Positions 43,816 to 53,134 of a stretch of 64,000 bases of DNA are shown in pieces (position 1 is the first letter of the stretch; the number at the start of each line of letters is the position of its first letter). Under the pieces are notes generated by a model. It was not told where the DNA came from, ran no database searches, and saw nothing but the letters and a program-made list of their open reading frames with translations. This stretch comes from Methylocaldum sp002005105 (GTDB lineage: Bacteria; Pseudomonadota; Gammaproteobacteria; Methylococcales; Methylococcaceae), in NCBI RefSeq assembly GCF_051027545.1, contig NZ_CP194902.1, positions 3,844,001 to 3,908,000 of the forward strand. The letters run 5' to 3'. The position numbers were made by a program, and so were the translations under genes.

Positions 43816-44397
43816 TCACCGAGTTCGCAACGCGGCGGCGAGGTCCTGCGCCAAGGCGTCGAGCGCCCGGCTTTGCGCGGTTGCCAACCCTACGTAACTG
43901 CTATTCGCGGCAGGGATGGCCACGTTGGTATGTCCGCGGCGGACCGCCGTTTCGTCATTCATTTTGATCGTCCACAGCGCTTCGAAAACGGCTCTATCTT
44001 TCGGGCGAAGTTCAAATCGGGAAATATCTATGAGAATCCGCACATTCGGATCAAGAGACGTCGATTGGGCGTAGGCGGTTACCGTCGCATCGCCAACCAG
44101 ACGGGAAAGGCGAGCGGCCAGTGCGCTCGTGATTTCGTCCTTCAACGGCGCTGCCCAGCGATGCTGCTCCAGAACCTCGACTTCATGTTCGCCCTTGGTA
44201 ACGACTAGCTGGGGCTGATCCAAAGCGGCGGGAATCGTCACCGGCCCCACCACGATTATTTTCGCGCTATCGCTCAGAGTGCCCCGTGCGGCCACCGGGT
44301 CGTTCGCCGGCATCAGCGTATAGAAACGTGCCGGCGCGGAACCGCCACACCCGGCGAAAAGACTAACGAATATCGTCATCCACAGAAAACGGATCAT
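43816..44397 (-). CDS. pqiC: PqiC-like outer-membrane lipoprotein
   Basis: A 193-aa lipoprotein with a lipobox in FVSLFAGCGGS and the family motif APARFYTLMP. It is the third gene of pqiABC. PqiC is thought to anchor the needle of PqiB to the outer membrane for lipid transport. Its start overlaps the pqiB stop by four bases (ATGA). Confidence 0.9.
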   Translation of the reverse strand: MIRFLWMTIFVSLFAGCGGSAPARFYTLMPANDPVAARGTLSDSAKIIVVGPVTIPAALDQPQLVVTKGEHEVEVLEQHRWAAPLKDEITSALAARLSRLVGDATVTAYAQSTSLDPNVRILIDISRFELRPKDRAVFEALWTIKMNDETAVRRGHTNVAIPAANSSYVGLATAQSRALDALAQDLAAALRTR

Positions 44398-46049
44398 GGC
44401 TGTTTCTCTTTACCCATAAGAAGCGATTCCGGATGGCGCTCCAGATAATCCAACATCACGCGTAACGATTGAGCTGCCCGGGAAACCTCGTTCAGCGCGT
44501 CGCGCGCATCGTGCTGGAGCGGTCCGTCGGTGGCAAGCGTCTTCTGGGCTTCGGTCAGGGTCCGTCTAGCGTCGATAATCGTGGTCTTCATCTCCGGCAT
44601 CAGCTCGCGATCCAAATTGGAGGTCAGCCGCTCCACGCTCTTAAGTGTCTGATTCAACGATGCCATGGTTTTCCGCAGGTCCGCGGCGATCTCGTCGAGC
44701 GGTAATTTGTCCAGTTTTTTCACGATATGTTCCGCGCTGTCCGAGAGCGATTGCAAAGTGCCCGGCATGGTCGGAAACTCAGGCGGGTCCCGCGTCCAGT
44801 CCAAATGTGCCGACGGCGCAGACGGGAAGAAGTCGAGAGCGACATAGAGTTGCCCCGAGATTAGGTTGCCTGTGCGCAATTGCGCACGAAGCCCTTTCTC
44901 CACCATTCGGCTCAACTGTCTCTCCACGGCCTCGCGGGTCGTGGTGATAAGTTCGCGTTTTTGATTGCGTATCATCCCACCCCAACTCAGGCCGATATCG
45001 ACCGCAATACGGAAACGGTGGTTCTGCGTATCCCACTCGCCCCGGATGCCGGTGACCTCTCCGGCAGGCAAGCCTCTAAAATCGAGCGGCGCACCGACCG
45101 AAAGCCCTCGTATCGTTTCGTCGAAATACAAAACCATCGCGCGCCGTTCGGTTTTGGGTGGCGCGAAGGCCGCGGACCGATTGGCGTAAAGGGTAAACGC
45201 CGTGTTTTCCACCGCAGGCTCGACTTTTCCGTCGCCGGCCGGCATGGCGAAAGCGATTCCGCCGAGCATGATGCTCATCAGCGACTCCGTGTCGATCTTG
45301 ACGCCATTGGCATCGAGTGTTAAGTCGAGACCGCTGGCGTGCCAAAAACGGGTGTCGGCGGTCACGAACCGGTCATAGGGCGTTTCCACGAAAACTTGTA
45401 TGGTTACACCGGTCCCCGCAGGATCCATTTCGAAGCCCAGCACCTTGCCAACCGCAATGTGCCGGAAATAGATAGGAGATCCTACATCCAAAGAGCCCAG
45501 ATCCTCGCCCTTGAGAGCGAAGCGCCGGCCCTGCAGATCCGATGTTAGAATGGGCGGGACGTCCAGACCGCGGAATTTGTATTTCCGCTCCGTCGAACTC
45601 CCCACGTCCAAGCCGATATAAGAGCCGGAAAGCAAAGTACTCAAACCCGAAATGTTCCCGGCGACCACGCGCGGACGCACGATCCAGAAACGGGTGTCTT
45701 TCACCAGCCAATCCTCGGTTCCGTCACGCATTTGAGCGGTGACGATGACGCTGGTCCGATCTTCGCTCAGGGCGACATCGGCGACTTTGCCCACCTCTAC
45801 GTCCCGATACTTGATAGGCGTTTTGCCCGGCTCCAAACCCTCGGCACTCATGAAAATAAGGGTGATCACAGGGCCTCGTTCCGAGATCGCTTTCCAGGCC
45901 AGCCAGGCACCGATCAGCGCCGCAACCAGCGGTATGACCCAAACGACGGAAAAGGCGAACCGGCTCGGCGGCGCTGCGACCGCCGTCGGCAACGCATCGC
46001 CCTTGTCGGTCTTCGAAGCGGAATTTGAATCGTTATCTCGAATGAACAT
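44394..46049 (-). CDS. pqiB: PqiB, MCE-domain lipid transport protein
   Basis: A 551-aa protein with an N-terminal membrane helix (VVWVIPLVAALIGAWLAW) and three MCE repeats, visible from GLEPGKTPIKYRDVEVGKV, GSPIYFRHIAVGKV and GAPLDFRGLPAGEV. A helical C-terminal stretch (LNQTLKSVERLTSNL) forms the needle. It spans the periplasm between PqiA and PqiC. Its start overlaps the pqiA stop by 17 bases. Confidence 0.95.
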   Translation of the reverse strand: MFIRDNDSNSASKTDKGDALPTAVAAPPSRFAFSVVWVIPLVAALIGAWLAWKAISERGPVITLIFMSAEGLEPGKTPIKYRDVEVGKVADVALSEDRTSVIVTAQMRDGTEDWLVKDTRFWIVRPRVVAGNISGLSTLLSGSYIGLDVGSSTERKYKFRGLDVPPILTSDLQGRRFALKGEDLGSLDVGSPIYFRHIAVGKVLGFEMDPAGTGVTIQVFVETPYDRFVTADTRFWHASGLDLTLDANGVKIDTESLMSIMLGGIAFAMPAGDGKVEPAVENTAFTLYANRSAAFAPPKTERRAMVLYFDETIRGLSVGAPLDFRGLPAGEVTGIRGEWDTQNHRFRIAVDIGLSWGGMIRNQKRELITTTREAVERQLSRMVEKGLRAQLRTGNLISGQLYVALDFFPSAPSAHLDWTRDPPEFPTMPGTLQSLSDSAEHIVKKLDKLPLDEIAADLRKTMASLNQTLKSVERLTSNLDRELMPEMKTTIIDARRTLTEAQKTLATDGPLQHDARDALNEVSRAAQSLRVMLDYLERHPESLLMGKEKQP

Positions 46050-47319
46050 TTTCTTGTACGGAATCCCATATCAGTCGCGGGTCGAAGCTCATGGCGGCAA
46101 CCATGGTGAGCACCACTACGGCGCCGAAGGCAATGGCTCCGGGCCCGGCTTGGACCGCCGCCAGAGGGCGCACATCCACCAGGGCCACCAGCATGGTAAC
46201 GACAAAAATATCCACCATCGACCAACGGCCGACCTTTTCGGTCAGCCGATATAGCCGGGTGCGGTCCAGCGGCCGCCAGCGCGATCCGGTCTGAACCGTC
46301 ACCAAGAGTAGAGTGAGAGCCATCAGTTTCAGCAGCGGCACCATAACGCTGGCAAAGAACACCAGCAGTGCCAAAGGCCACGATCCCGATACCCACAGAT
46401 AGATCACCCCGCTCATGATGGTGTCGACTTGAGCCCCGACGATCGAAGAGGTGGACATGACCGGCAACACATTGGCCGGAACATATAAAATCATGGCGGC
46501 GATCAGGAGAGACCAGCATCGACCGACGCTGTTCGGTTTGCGGACGTGCAGCACGCTACCGCACCGAGGGCAGTGCTGCTCGTGCTTCCCGGCCGGGGCA
46601 TAGGAAAGCATTCCGCAGGCATGGCACGTCAAATAGCCGGCCCCTGAGTTTTGCTGAGTGGCGACGGGACAGCGCCGCCCCAACCGCGCCCAAATCTCTT
46701 CGCTATCCAGCGAGGCAGCGGTCGCCGCCATCACGAAAATAAAACCGCCGAAAAGCCACAGCGACCAGCCCGGCTGAACAGTCGCCATGTGAGCGAGCTT
46801 GACCAGGGAAACCAGGATGCCCAGCATCAGGACTTCGATCATGCCCCATGGCCGCAGCACCTGAATCAATCTGAACACGGCGGCCTGACCCGGCGGCTTC
46901 TTATTCAGCTTCAGCGGCAGCAGCACATATAACAGTCCCAGAAGCTCCATGGCCGGTACCACAATGGTGGTAAACAGAACCAGGCCGGCCATCATTCCCA
47001 TGCCCTGCTTCTGCAACTCGAGCACGGCACCGAGAAGCGTCGCCTCCGTGTGCTTGCCCTGGATGCTCAGCCCCAGAATAGGGAACAGATTGGCGACCGA
47101 AAACAGAATGAATGCCGCAAGGGAAAAGGCCAATGTCCGGTCCAGGGTGTCTTTCGGCGCATGATAGAGCTGCGCTCCGCAGCGGCAGCAGCGGGCGCTT
47201 TGCCCCGGCGCAAGCGGGACCTTGCGTTGCAAAAGATCACATTCGTGGCAAGCGCAGAGGTTTTCTAAATCGCCGAAGGCAGGGACAGCCGGCGCGGCGG
47301 GAACAACAGACGAACACAC
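46033..47319 (-). CDS. pqiA: PqiA inner-membrane protein
   Basis: A 428-aa inner-membrane protein with two similar halves, each with a zinc ribbon (CACHECDLLQRKV with CCRCG; YLTCHACGMLSYA with HCPRCG) followed by membrane helices. This is the PqiA/YebS layout. It heads the pqiABC operon. In E. coli this operon answers to paraquat and envelope stress; nothing in this sequence shows the regulator. Confidence 0.95.
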   Translation of the reverse strand: MCSSVVPAAPAVPAFGDLENLCACHECDLLQRKVPLAPGQSARCCRCGAQLYHAPKDTLDRTLAFSLAAFILFSVANLFPILGLSIQGKHTEATLLGAVLELQKQGMGMMAGLVLFTTIVVPAMELLGLLYVLLPLKLNKKPPGQAAVFRLIQVLRPWGMIEVLMLGILVSLVKLAHMATVQPGWSLWLFGGFIFVMAATAASLDSEEIWARLGRRCPVATQQNSGAGYLTCHACGMLSYAPAGKHEQHCPRCGSVLHVRKPNSVGRCWSLLIAAMILYVPANVLPVMSTSSIVGAQVDTIMSGVIYLWVSGSWPLALLVFFASVMVPLLKLMALTLLLVTVQTGSRWRPLDRTRLYRLTEKVGRWSMVDIFVVTMLVALVDVRPLAAVQAGPGAIAFGAVVVLTMVAAMSFDPRLIWDSVQENVHSR

Positions 47320-47500
47320 GAGAGAAAAGTCGTGGAATGAATGGCTTTTAAAAATCTGAAATGATGTGTTTACTTACTTAAAAATCCCCCTGATTCCGGA
47401 GAGCGGCGCAAAAGGTCCGAACGCACACCGGATAATACCTTAAGCTCCGCCGGAGAGGCGTCGCGTTTCCGGTGCATTCCTTAAATGACGGTCGATCCGT

Positions 47501-47794
47501 TTATCCGCCGATGAGAACAGTCGGCTGGCCCACGACGATCACACCGCCGTGGGCGGTCATGTCGCCCATGCGCGCCGCCGGCTGACCGCCGATCATCACC
47601 GTGGCCGAACCCTGAGCAATGGTATCCGGCGGTCCGACACAGGTTACCACATCGCCGACCCGAGCGGCGGGCAAAGAACCGATCAGCACCGTGGGCGCGC
47701 CGGGAGCCGTGATCGGCCCTCCCACATGGGGTTTGGGGCCGTCGAACATGGGACAGGTATGCATATCGGTGAGGCGGGCCGCGGGTTTGCTCAT
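47501..47794 (-). CDS. PAAR-domain T6SS spike tip
   Basis: A 97-aa protein made wholly of a PAAR domain (KPAARLTDMHTCPM, PAARVGDVVTCVGPP, PAARMGDMTAHGG). PAAR proteins cap the VgrG spike of the T6SS and carry effectors. It is the last gene of the T6SS row, after the DUF6931-like gene. Confidence 0.95.
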   Translation of the reverse strand: MSKPAARLTDMHTCPMFDGPKPHVGGPITAPGAPTVLIGSLPAARVGDVVTCVGPPDTIAQGSATVMIGGQPAARMGDMTAHGGVIVVGQPTVLIGG

Positions 47795-47829
47795 ATTGCC
47801 CTCACTGTATCAGTCATTCGATCGCGCCA

Positions 47830-48435
47830 TTACGCATTCGCACCGGCAAGCTTGGAGGCCAACCGGCCGTTGCCGCCGCAGGCAATGTCGATGCCCTGCG
47901 CCAAGAAGCGTTGGTACTTTTCCGGCGCTTTTTCCGGCTCGTTCTGAACCGCAGCCAACATGACCGCTCCGGCAACGGCTTTCCCGGTAAGATTGTCCGC
48001 GGGTGGAACGGCCGGCGCATCCGGTGGAGCCATGCTGCCCCCGCTCCAGAACGCCGCCACCGCCGCCCAGCTCCCCGCCCCTTGGAACTGATGCGCCTCC
48101 GCCGCAGCAAAAGCCGAACGCCGATGTTCCTCGCTGGGTTTGTAAACCCAGCGCTCGGCGAGTTCGAGCGGTTTTATCGCTGGCGAAGCAGGATCATTGG
48201 CTAAAGCGCTGCGGGCGCATAGGCAGGCCCACCAGGTCGACTCCCGTTTCGGAAGCGCCCGTGCGAGGAATTTAACGGCCTCGGGATACAAGGCGTTTTC
48301 CATAAGGAGGCGTAAAAAGCCAGCCGGGCTCATTTCGGGATTCAGCAATCGGAGTGCGGCTTCGTCGAGGTCGATATCACGGCACACGGCCGCGGCGTTG
48401 GGCGCAGAGACCTTGGTGAAAACGGGTTCAGTCAT
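47830..48435 (-). CDS. DUF6931-like T6SS-associated protein
   Basis: A 201-aa soluble protein. The pattern LLMENALYPEAVKFLARALPKRESTWWACLCAR and the Ala-rich C-terminus resemble proteins I recall as DUF6931, found next to vgrG and PAAR genes; the family name is tentative. Its place between vgrG and PAAR suggests an adaptor or chaperone that helps load a spike or effector. Confidence 0.75.
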   Translation of the reverse strand: MTEPVFTKVSAPNAAAVCRDIDLDEAALRLLNPEMSPAGFLRLLMENALYPEAVKFLARALPKRESTWWACLCARSALANDPASPAIKPLELAERWVYKPSEEHRRSAFAAAEAHQFQGAGSWAAVAAFWSGGSMAPPDAPAVPPADNLTGKAVAGAVMLAAVQNEPEKAPEKYQRFLAQGIDIACGGNGRLASKLAGANA

Positions 48436-48467
48436 TTTGCTTTTCAGTCTCGGAGATTACAACTCGG

Positions 48468-50417
48468 TTAATTGATCATGACGATACCGCCCTTGGCGGT
48501 CAGCATTCCGTCGCCCTTTACCGTCGTCATGGGCGATTTCAGTTCCGCCATGCTGGTTCCCTCGATATTGACCATCATGCCTTTGATCGTGATGCCGCTT
48601 TGATCAATCTTGATACTGTTCTGCCCGACCTTGAGTTCGATCGACTGCATCGCCTCCAGCGTGCTTTTGCCCAGATCGATCTTGGTCTCCTGATTCCCCT
48701 GTTTGATCGACAAGGTGTGGTTGCCCATGTCCAGCACCACTTCCCGATTGCCCTGCTTGAGCTGCAGCTTGTCGTTGCCCTGCTCCAGGGTCGTCGTCCG
48801 GTGATTGTAGATGTCTATCGTCTGATCGCCGGGGTCCTTCTTGTCGAAACCGACCTTGAGCGTGGCGCTGTTTTCGACAACCACATTCATGTCTTTCTCG
48901 GCATGGATATAGATTTCCTCCTTCCCCTTATCGTCCTCCATGCGGATCTCGTTGAAATTGTCCTGTCCCCCGCCCTTGCTGCTGCGCGATTTGATGCCGG
49001 TTTGCGTGGCCTTGCCGGGCAAGGCATAGGGCACGGTCTGCTCCGCGTTGTAGACGCGGCCGGTAATGATCGGCTGATCCGGATTGCCTTCGAGAAAATC
49101 AACGATCACTTCCTGGCCGATACGGGGTATCGCAATCGCGCCCCATCCTTTTCCCGCCCACGGCTGGGACACCCGCACCCAGCACGAACTGGTCTCGTCC
49201 CGATTCTCCGCGCGGTCCCAGTGAAACTTGACCTTCACGCGTCCATATTGGTCGGTCCAGATTTCCTCGCCCGATTTGCCGACCACTATGGCGGTTTGCG
49301 GCCCGCGAACCATGGGTCTCGGCGTGCGATGGGCGGCACGAAACTGCTGCGTCTTGGCAATGGCGGAAATGCCGAGCTTCTCCGCGAAATCGCCGGCCGA
49401 GTCGCTCGCCGACTTATAGCGGTTGGATTGCAGCCGGAATTCCATTCCGGTAACCACGTATTCCTTGTTCTGATCCTGCCGGGGATGATCGATCAGCTTG
49501 AACAAGGCTCCGACTTCCAGGCCCGCGACGTTACCCTCGCCCGAAAACCGCTCGTAATCCGACTGGAGCGCCTCCAACCGCACTTTCGAGTAATGCGACC
49601 CGTCGGCATTCGCAACGTATCCTCCCGGATAATCGTATTGTTCGTATTTGCTGTAATCGTCCTCCGTCGGCCGGTTTGTCTTTTCGATCAAGGAGGCTTT
49701 GGGCTTTTCAAAGTCGAAATCGTTGACCGTGTAAGTCCCAGGCTGAATAACCCGCTTGAAGGACCAGGCGAAGATGTGATCCCGGAGCCGCCGTTCTTGA
49801 TTCTCCGGGGGAAAGAAAGGGACTTCCGCATACCCGGAAACCGCCGAGTGGGCATTGGCGGAATCGATGAGATTGAGAATGTGCTTGTCGCTTTCGTGCT
49901 TGAAGAAATAGTAGATGCCTTCTTCTTCCAGGAGCCGATTGACGAAATCGAAGTCGCTTTCGCGATACTGTACGCAGTATTCGCGCTGCCGATAGGTTTC
50001 GCTCAGCGATTCCTGAATGTCGCCGCTGAAGCCATGCTCCTCGAAAATGGCCTTGACGATCTCCGGTACGGTTTTGTCCTGAAAAATGCGGCAATTCGTC
50101 TTGCGCGTCAGAAACCATAGCCACGGCCGCAAAACCGCCCGGTAATGCGCGAATTCGCCGAGATCGGGTTCCTGGCTGAATTGAACGGCATAGCCGTTGA
50201 AATAACGTTTGCCCCCGTTGGAAAGTTCAAGCGCGACGGTCAGTTTCTTTCCCAGAACGTCCTTGGCGGCGATATTCCGATTCTCGCTGAGCAAATCCAC
50301 TTCAAGCTCGAACGAGCGGCTGAATTCCTCCCGCCCCTGCATTCGGAAGAACAACAAGACGTCTTTGCCCAAAGGACTCGTTACGGAAGCGGAGCGGAAA
50401 TCCTGGGTGAACGACAT
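48468..50417 (-). CDS. vgrG: VgrG (TssI) spike protein
   Basis: A 649-aa spike protein. The N-terminal gp27-like part has FSRSFELEVDLLSEN and YCVQYRESDFDFVNRLLEEEGIYYFF; the gp5-like part has VSQPWAGKGWGAIAIPRIGQEVIVDFLEG. The C-terminal beta-helix is made of short repeats (GNDKLQLKQG, GNHTLSIKQG). No extra effector domain follows, so cargo must be carried by binding, for example through PAAR. Confidence 0.97.
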   Translation of the reverse strand: MSFTQDFRSASVTSPLGKDVLLFFRMQGREEFSRSFELEVDLLSENRNIAAKDVLGKKLTVALELSNGGKRYFNGYAVQFSQEPDLGEFAHYRAVLRPWLWFLTRKTNCRIFQDKTVPEIVKAIFEEHGFSGDIQESLSETYRQREYCVQYRESDFDFVNRLLEEEGIYYFFKHESDKHILNLIDSANAHSAVSGYAEVPFFPPENQERRLRDHIFAWSFKRVIQPGTYTVNDFDFEKPKASLIEKTNRPTEDDYSKYEQYDYPGGYVANADGSHYSKVRLEALQSDYERFSGEGNVAGLEVGALFKLIDHPRQDQNKEYVVTGMEFRLQSNRYKSASDSAGDFAEKLGISAIAKTQQFRAAHRTPRPMVRGPQTAIVVGKSGEEIWTDQYGRVKVKFHWDRAENRDETSSCWVRVSQPWAGKGWGAIAIPRIGQEVIVDFLEGNPDQPIITGRVYNAEQTVPYALPGKATQTGIKSRSSKGGGQDNFNEIRMEDDKGKEEIYIHAEKDMNVVVENSATLKVGFDKKDPGDQTIDIYNHRTTTLEQGNDKLQLKQGNREVVLDMGNHTLSIKQGNQETKIDLGKSTLEAMQSIELKVGQNSIKIDQSGITIKGMMVNIEGTSMAELKSPMTTVKGDGMLTAKGGIVMIN

Positions 50418-50542
50418 AAAACTAACCCATTAGAATGATTGGAGACAATTTGTCGAATACTAACAAACCTGGGATATAGACCGATGATTTCAGGCGATTC
50501 CGCCCGAGACACCTTTCCGGTCGCAGCGAGCAACCACCGAAT

Positions 50543-51877
50543 TCAAGACCGCGCGGCAACGATCAGAAACCCTTCCACAGGCACACCGGCCTCGTAGCGC
50601 AACATCTGCTGCTCGCCCCTCCGAAGGGAAAGCCCGGCGCTTTCCAGCTCACGTTGCAGGTAATCCTCCGTATGGCTGTAACGCCCGTGGAGATTGATCT
50701 TGTACCCTTCGGACGGCCGCTCGTCGTTACGTTCCACCGTGAAAATGAAGTATCCGCCCCGGCGCAGTGCCCGCCCTACCCGCTCGAAAACCGCGCTCAA
50801 ATCGCCGAAATAAACCAGCGTATCGGCGGAGACGATCAGGTCGAACCGATCCGTGTGCCGTCCGATGTAGGCTGTTAATTCACTCTCGATCAAATCGTCG
50901 TATTGCCGTCTGGCATGGGCCTTCTCCAGCATTTTGACGGACAGATCCACGCCGGTCAGCCGACGCGCATAAGGACGCAAGAATTCCCCGCACAGCCCGG
51001 TCCCGCAGCCGGCGTCGAGCACTTCGAGGTCGACTCGATCCCGATCGTACAATGCGGCGACGGCTTCCTTGACCAAACCCGGAGCCCGATAATCGAGCCC
51101 CTTGAGCACGTAATCGAAACTATCGGCAAAGCTGTCGAACGTCATGCGGACGTAGTCGTCCGAAGCGCGCGCCGGGACGTCCGTCCCGGCATACGAATGC
51201 AGCCGGTGCAGCGCCAGAGGATTGGTCGGATCGTGTTCCAGCCATTGACGGATCGTGGGCAATGCTTCCTCGACCAAGCCTTGCAGGTACAGCACATGGC
51301 AAAGATTTTCGTAATCGTCCGAGCGGTACGGCCGGAGATTGATCGCTCTGCGGTAAGCCTGGGCGGCCTCCCCGAATTTGCCCTGCTTCCGGAATACGTT
51401 TCCGAAATTGTGATAGAGCTCGGCGTTGTCCGGCATCAGTTCGATCGCCTTGGCGAATTGCTCCGCGGCTTCCTCGAAGCGCTCCAGATCCTTGAGAACG
51501 GTGCCGAGATTGTTGTGCGCAGCAACGTTTCCGGGATTCAGCTCGATCGCGCGCCGGTAGGCGTCCACCGCCTTTTCGGGCTTGCCGGCCTTGTTATAGA
51601 TGTTGCCGAGGTTGTTGTACGCATCGGCATAGGTCGGCGCAATGGCGATGGCCTTTTCGATCGACTCGACGGCCAGATCGTCTCTGCCTCTCCGATGCGC
51701 GAGGATGCCGTAGAAATGAAGAATTTCGGGAATGTCCGGATAATTCTCCAGTAGTACGCTGAAAATCCGCTCGGCGTCATCGAGGCGATTCGCTTGCAGC
51801 AAGCGAATCGCACCGCTCAACGCCAACTCGGGGGTTACTTCCTCGATGCGGAAATCTGACGGTTCGTCGTCCAACAT
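50543..51877 (-). CDS. TPR-methyltransferase protein
   Basis: A 444-aa protein. Residues about 15-200 form tetratricopeptide repeats (ADAYNNLGNIYNKAGKPEKAV, VAAHNNLGTVLKDLERFEEAA, AELYHNFGNVFRKQGKFGEAA). The C-terminal part is a class I SAM-dependent methyltransferase with VLDAGCGTGLCGEFL. Its substrate is unknown. Its place between the FYVE protein and vgrG suggests that it modifies or handles a T6SS cargo protein, but this is inference. Confidence 0.88.
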   Translation of the reverse strand: MLDDEPSDFRIEEVTPELALSGAIRLLQANRLDDAERIFSVLLENYPDIPEILHFYGILAHRRGRDDLAVESIEKAIAIAPTYADAYNNLGNIYNKAGKPEKAVDAYRRAIELNPGNVAAHNNLGTVLKDLERFEEAAEQFAKAIELMPDNAELYHNFGNVFRKQGKFGEAAQAYRRAINLRPYRSDDYENLCHVLYLQGLVEEALPTIRQWLEHDPTNPLALHRLHSYAGTDVPARASDDYVRMTFDSFADSFDYVLKGLDYRAPGLVKEAVAALYDRDRVDLEVLDAGCGTGLCGEFLRPYARRLTGVDLSVKMLEKAHARRQYDDLIESELTAYIGRHTDRFDLIVSADTLVYFGDLSAVFERVGRALRRGGYFIFTVERNDERPSEGYKINLHGRYSHTEDYLQRELESAGLSLRRGEQQMLRYEAGVPVEGFLIVAARS

Positions 51878-51943
51878 AGATCAACTTTCGGAATAGTACA
51901 GAGCGTGGAAATTCGGGCCTTTCTTTTTCAGCATCGCCGACAC

Positions 51944-52909
51944 TTATATCGGAGCGGGAAGCGCACGATTGAAGGCCAAATAACAGGGTCTACAGACCCT
52001 TACCGGGCCGGTTTCACGTACGTGCCCGGGCCGCTGAACCGGAAACGTCAACCGGACGCGGTCGGGCGAACAGACGTCGCAAACATTCTTGCCGCACAAG
52101 CGGCAGTGATGACGCCACCGGACCGGAAATACTCTGCTGAATTCCTTATTGCATACCCGGCACGTGTTCGTCGCGCTATCCGGTTCCCAGTTCGGTATCC
52201 AGGGAGGACAGACAATCACCGGCAATAGAGCGGCCGTATATCCGTTATAAAATATCACCTTATGCTGGAATCTCATCCAGAATCTCTTGACGTACCGCAG
52301 TTCGCGGCTGGTGACGTTATAGCCATAATCCCCGGTTTTATCGAAAATACCGGATAATTCACCCATTCCGTCCAGGTGAAAATGGATTTTTCCGCCGCCA
52401 TGCGCCAGCGAATATTCAAGCGCGGTTTTGGACCACCTCGTACCCATTTCAAGGCCTTCGGTATCCGCTTTTGTGGTGGCACCTAGGCTATATTCTTTGT
52501 TTGTTCCCCCTACGTCGACGCCGCCCAGATGCGCACCCGCCGGAAACTGGCGGTGCTTAATGGGCCTAGCCTGGTTAAAGTTTTGGAACTTCGTGTCGTC
52601 CATGCCTTTGAGCCCGCGCGCTCTCGCATTTCCCCAGTGTATTTCCCAGTCATCCTCCGCGGTTCTCCCGCCTCGCCGCTTGATATCGATGGTTCTTGGG
52701 CCAAGGCCGACAAGGTCGGCCTCCACCGGATTTCCGCGATCGAGATCCCGATAAAGATCGGCATTGTCGGCCTCATCGATATTCATACCAAAATGGATAT
52801 CTTCCATATCGCTTAATGCAGTATTATCCGCGACCTTTATCTCGGGTATGGGTTGCCCTCCCATCGTCGCCGGGAATACTCCTTTCGTATTCGGTTGTGC
52901 TAGCGGCAT
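51944..52909 (-). CDS. FYVE zinc-finger protein, putative T6SS cargo
   Basis: A 321-aa protein with a eukaryote-like FYVE finger at its C-terminus (about 241-312; bases near 51983-52189). The eight zinc ligands are all present: C250, C253, C269, C272, C277, C280, C306, C309. The FYVE signatures WEPD, WRHHCRLCG and VRVCRPCY are visible; only the first basic residue before RHHCR is replaced by Trp. Eukaryotic FYVE domains bind phosphatidylinositol 3-phosphate. The middle part (about 168-226, HFHLDGMG to VTSRELRYVKRFW and VIFYNGY) resembles C-terminal segments of polymorphic toxins; this is inference. No signal peptide is seen, as expected for T6SS cargo. Confidence 0.85.
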   Translation of the reverse strand: MPLAQPNTKGVFPATMGGQPIPEIKVADNTALSDMEDIHFGMNIDEADNADLYRDLDRGNPVEADLVGLGPRTIDIKRRGGRTAEDDWEIHWGNARARGLKGMDDTKFQNFNQARPIKHRQFPAGAHLGGVDVGGTNKEYSLGATTKADTEGLEMGTRWSKTALEYSLAHGGGKIHFHLDGMGELSGIFDKTGDYGYNVTSRELRYVKRFWMRFQHKVIFYNGYTAALLPVIVCPPWIPNWEPDSATNTCRVCNKEFSRVFPVRWRHHCRLCGKNVCDVCSPDRVRLTFPVQRPGHVRETGPVRVCRPCYLAFNRALPAPI

Positions 52910-53134
52910 TTATGTAATCTCCATTCGAAATAACGCCTAATAGAAAATGAATCGGGATTAAAGGAACACAAGAGGAAATTATAGAAGCTACTTAGCTCAT
53001 CCTATGCATCTCTGGGGTCGAAATACGATCCGGATGATACACAGGATGGGTTTGGCCTTGATCTACGGACCTTACACCGGATATCTCGGACATCCTAGAT
53101 TGCCTTTGTAAGTCCGCTATACCGGTATCTCGCG

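Noticed and set aside
48600..50120. Open frame of 506 codons opposite vgrG
   Set aside because: It is an antisense shadow of an unmistakable VgrG and has no recognisable product.
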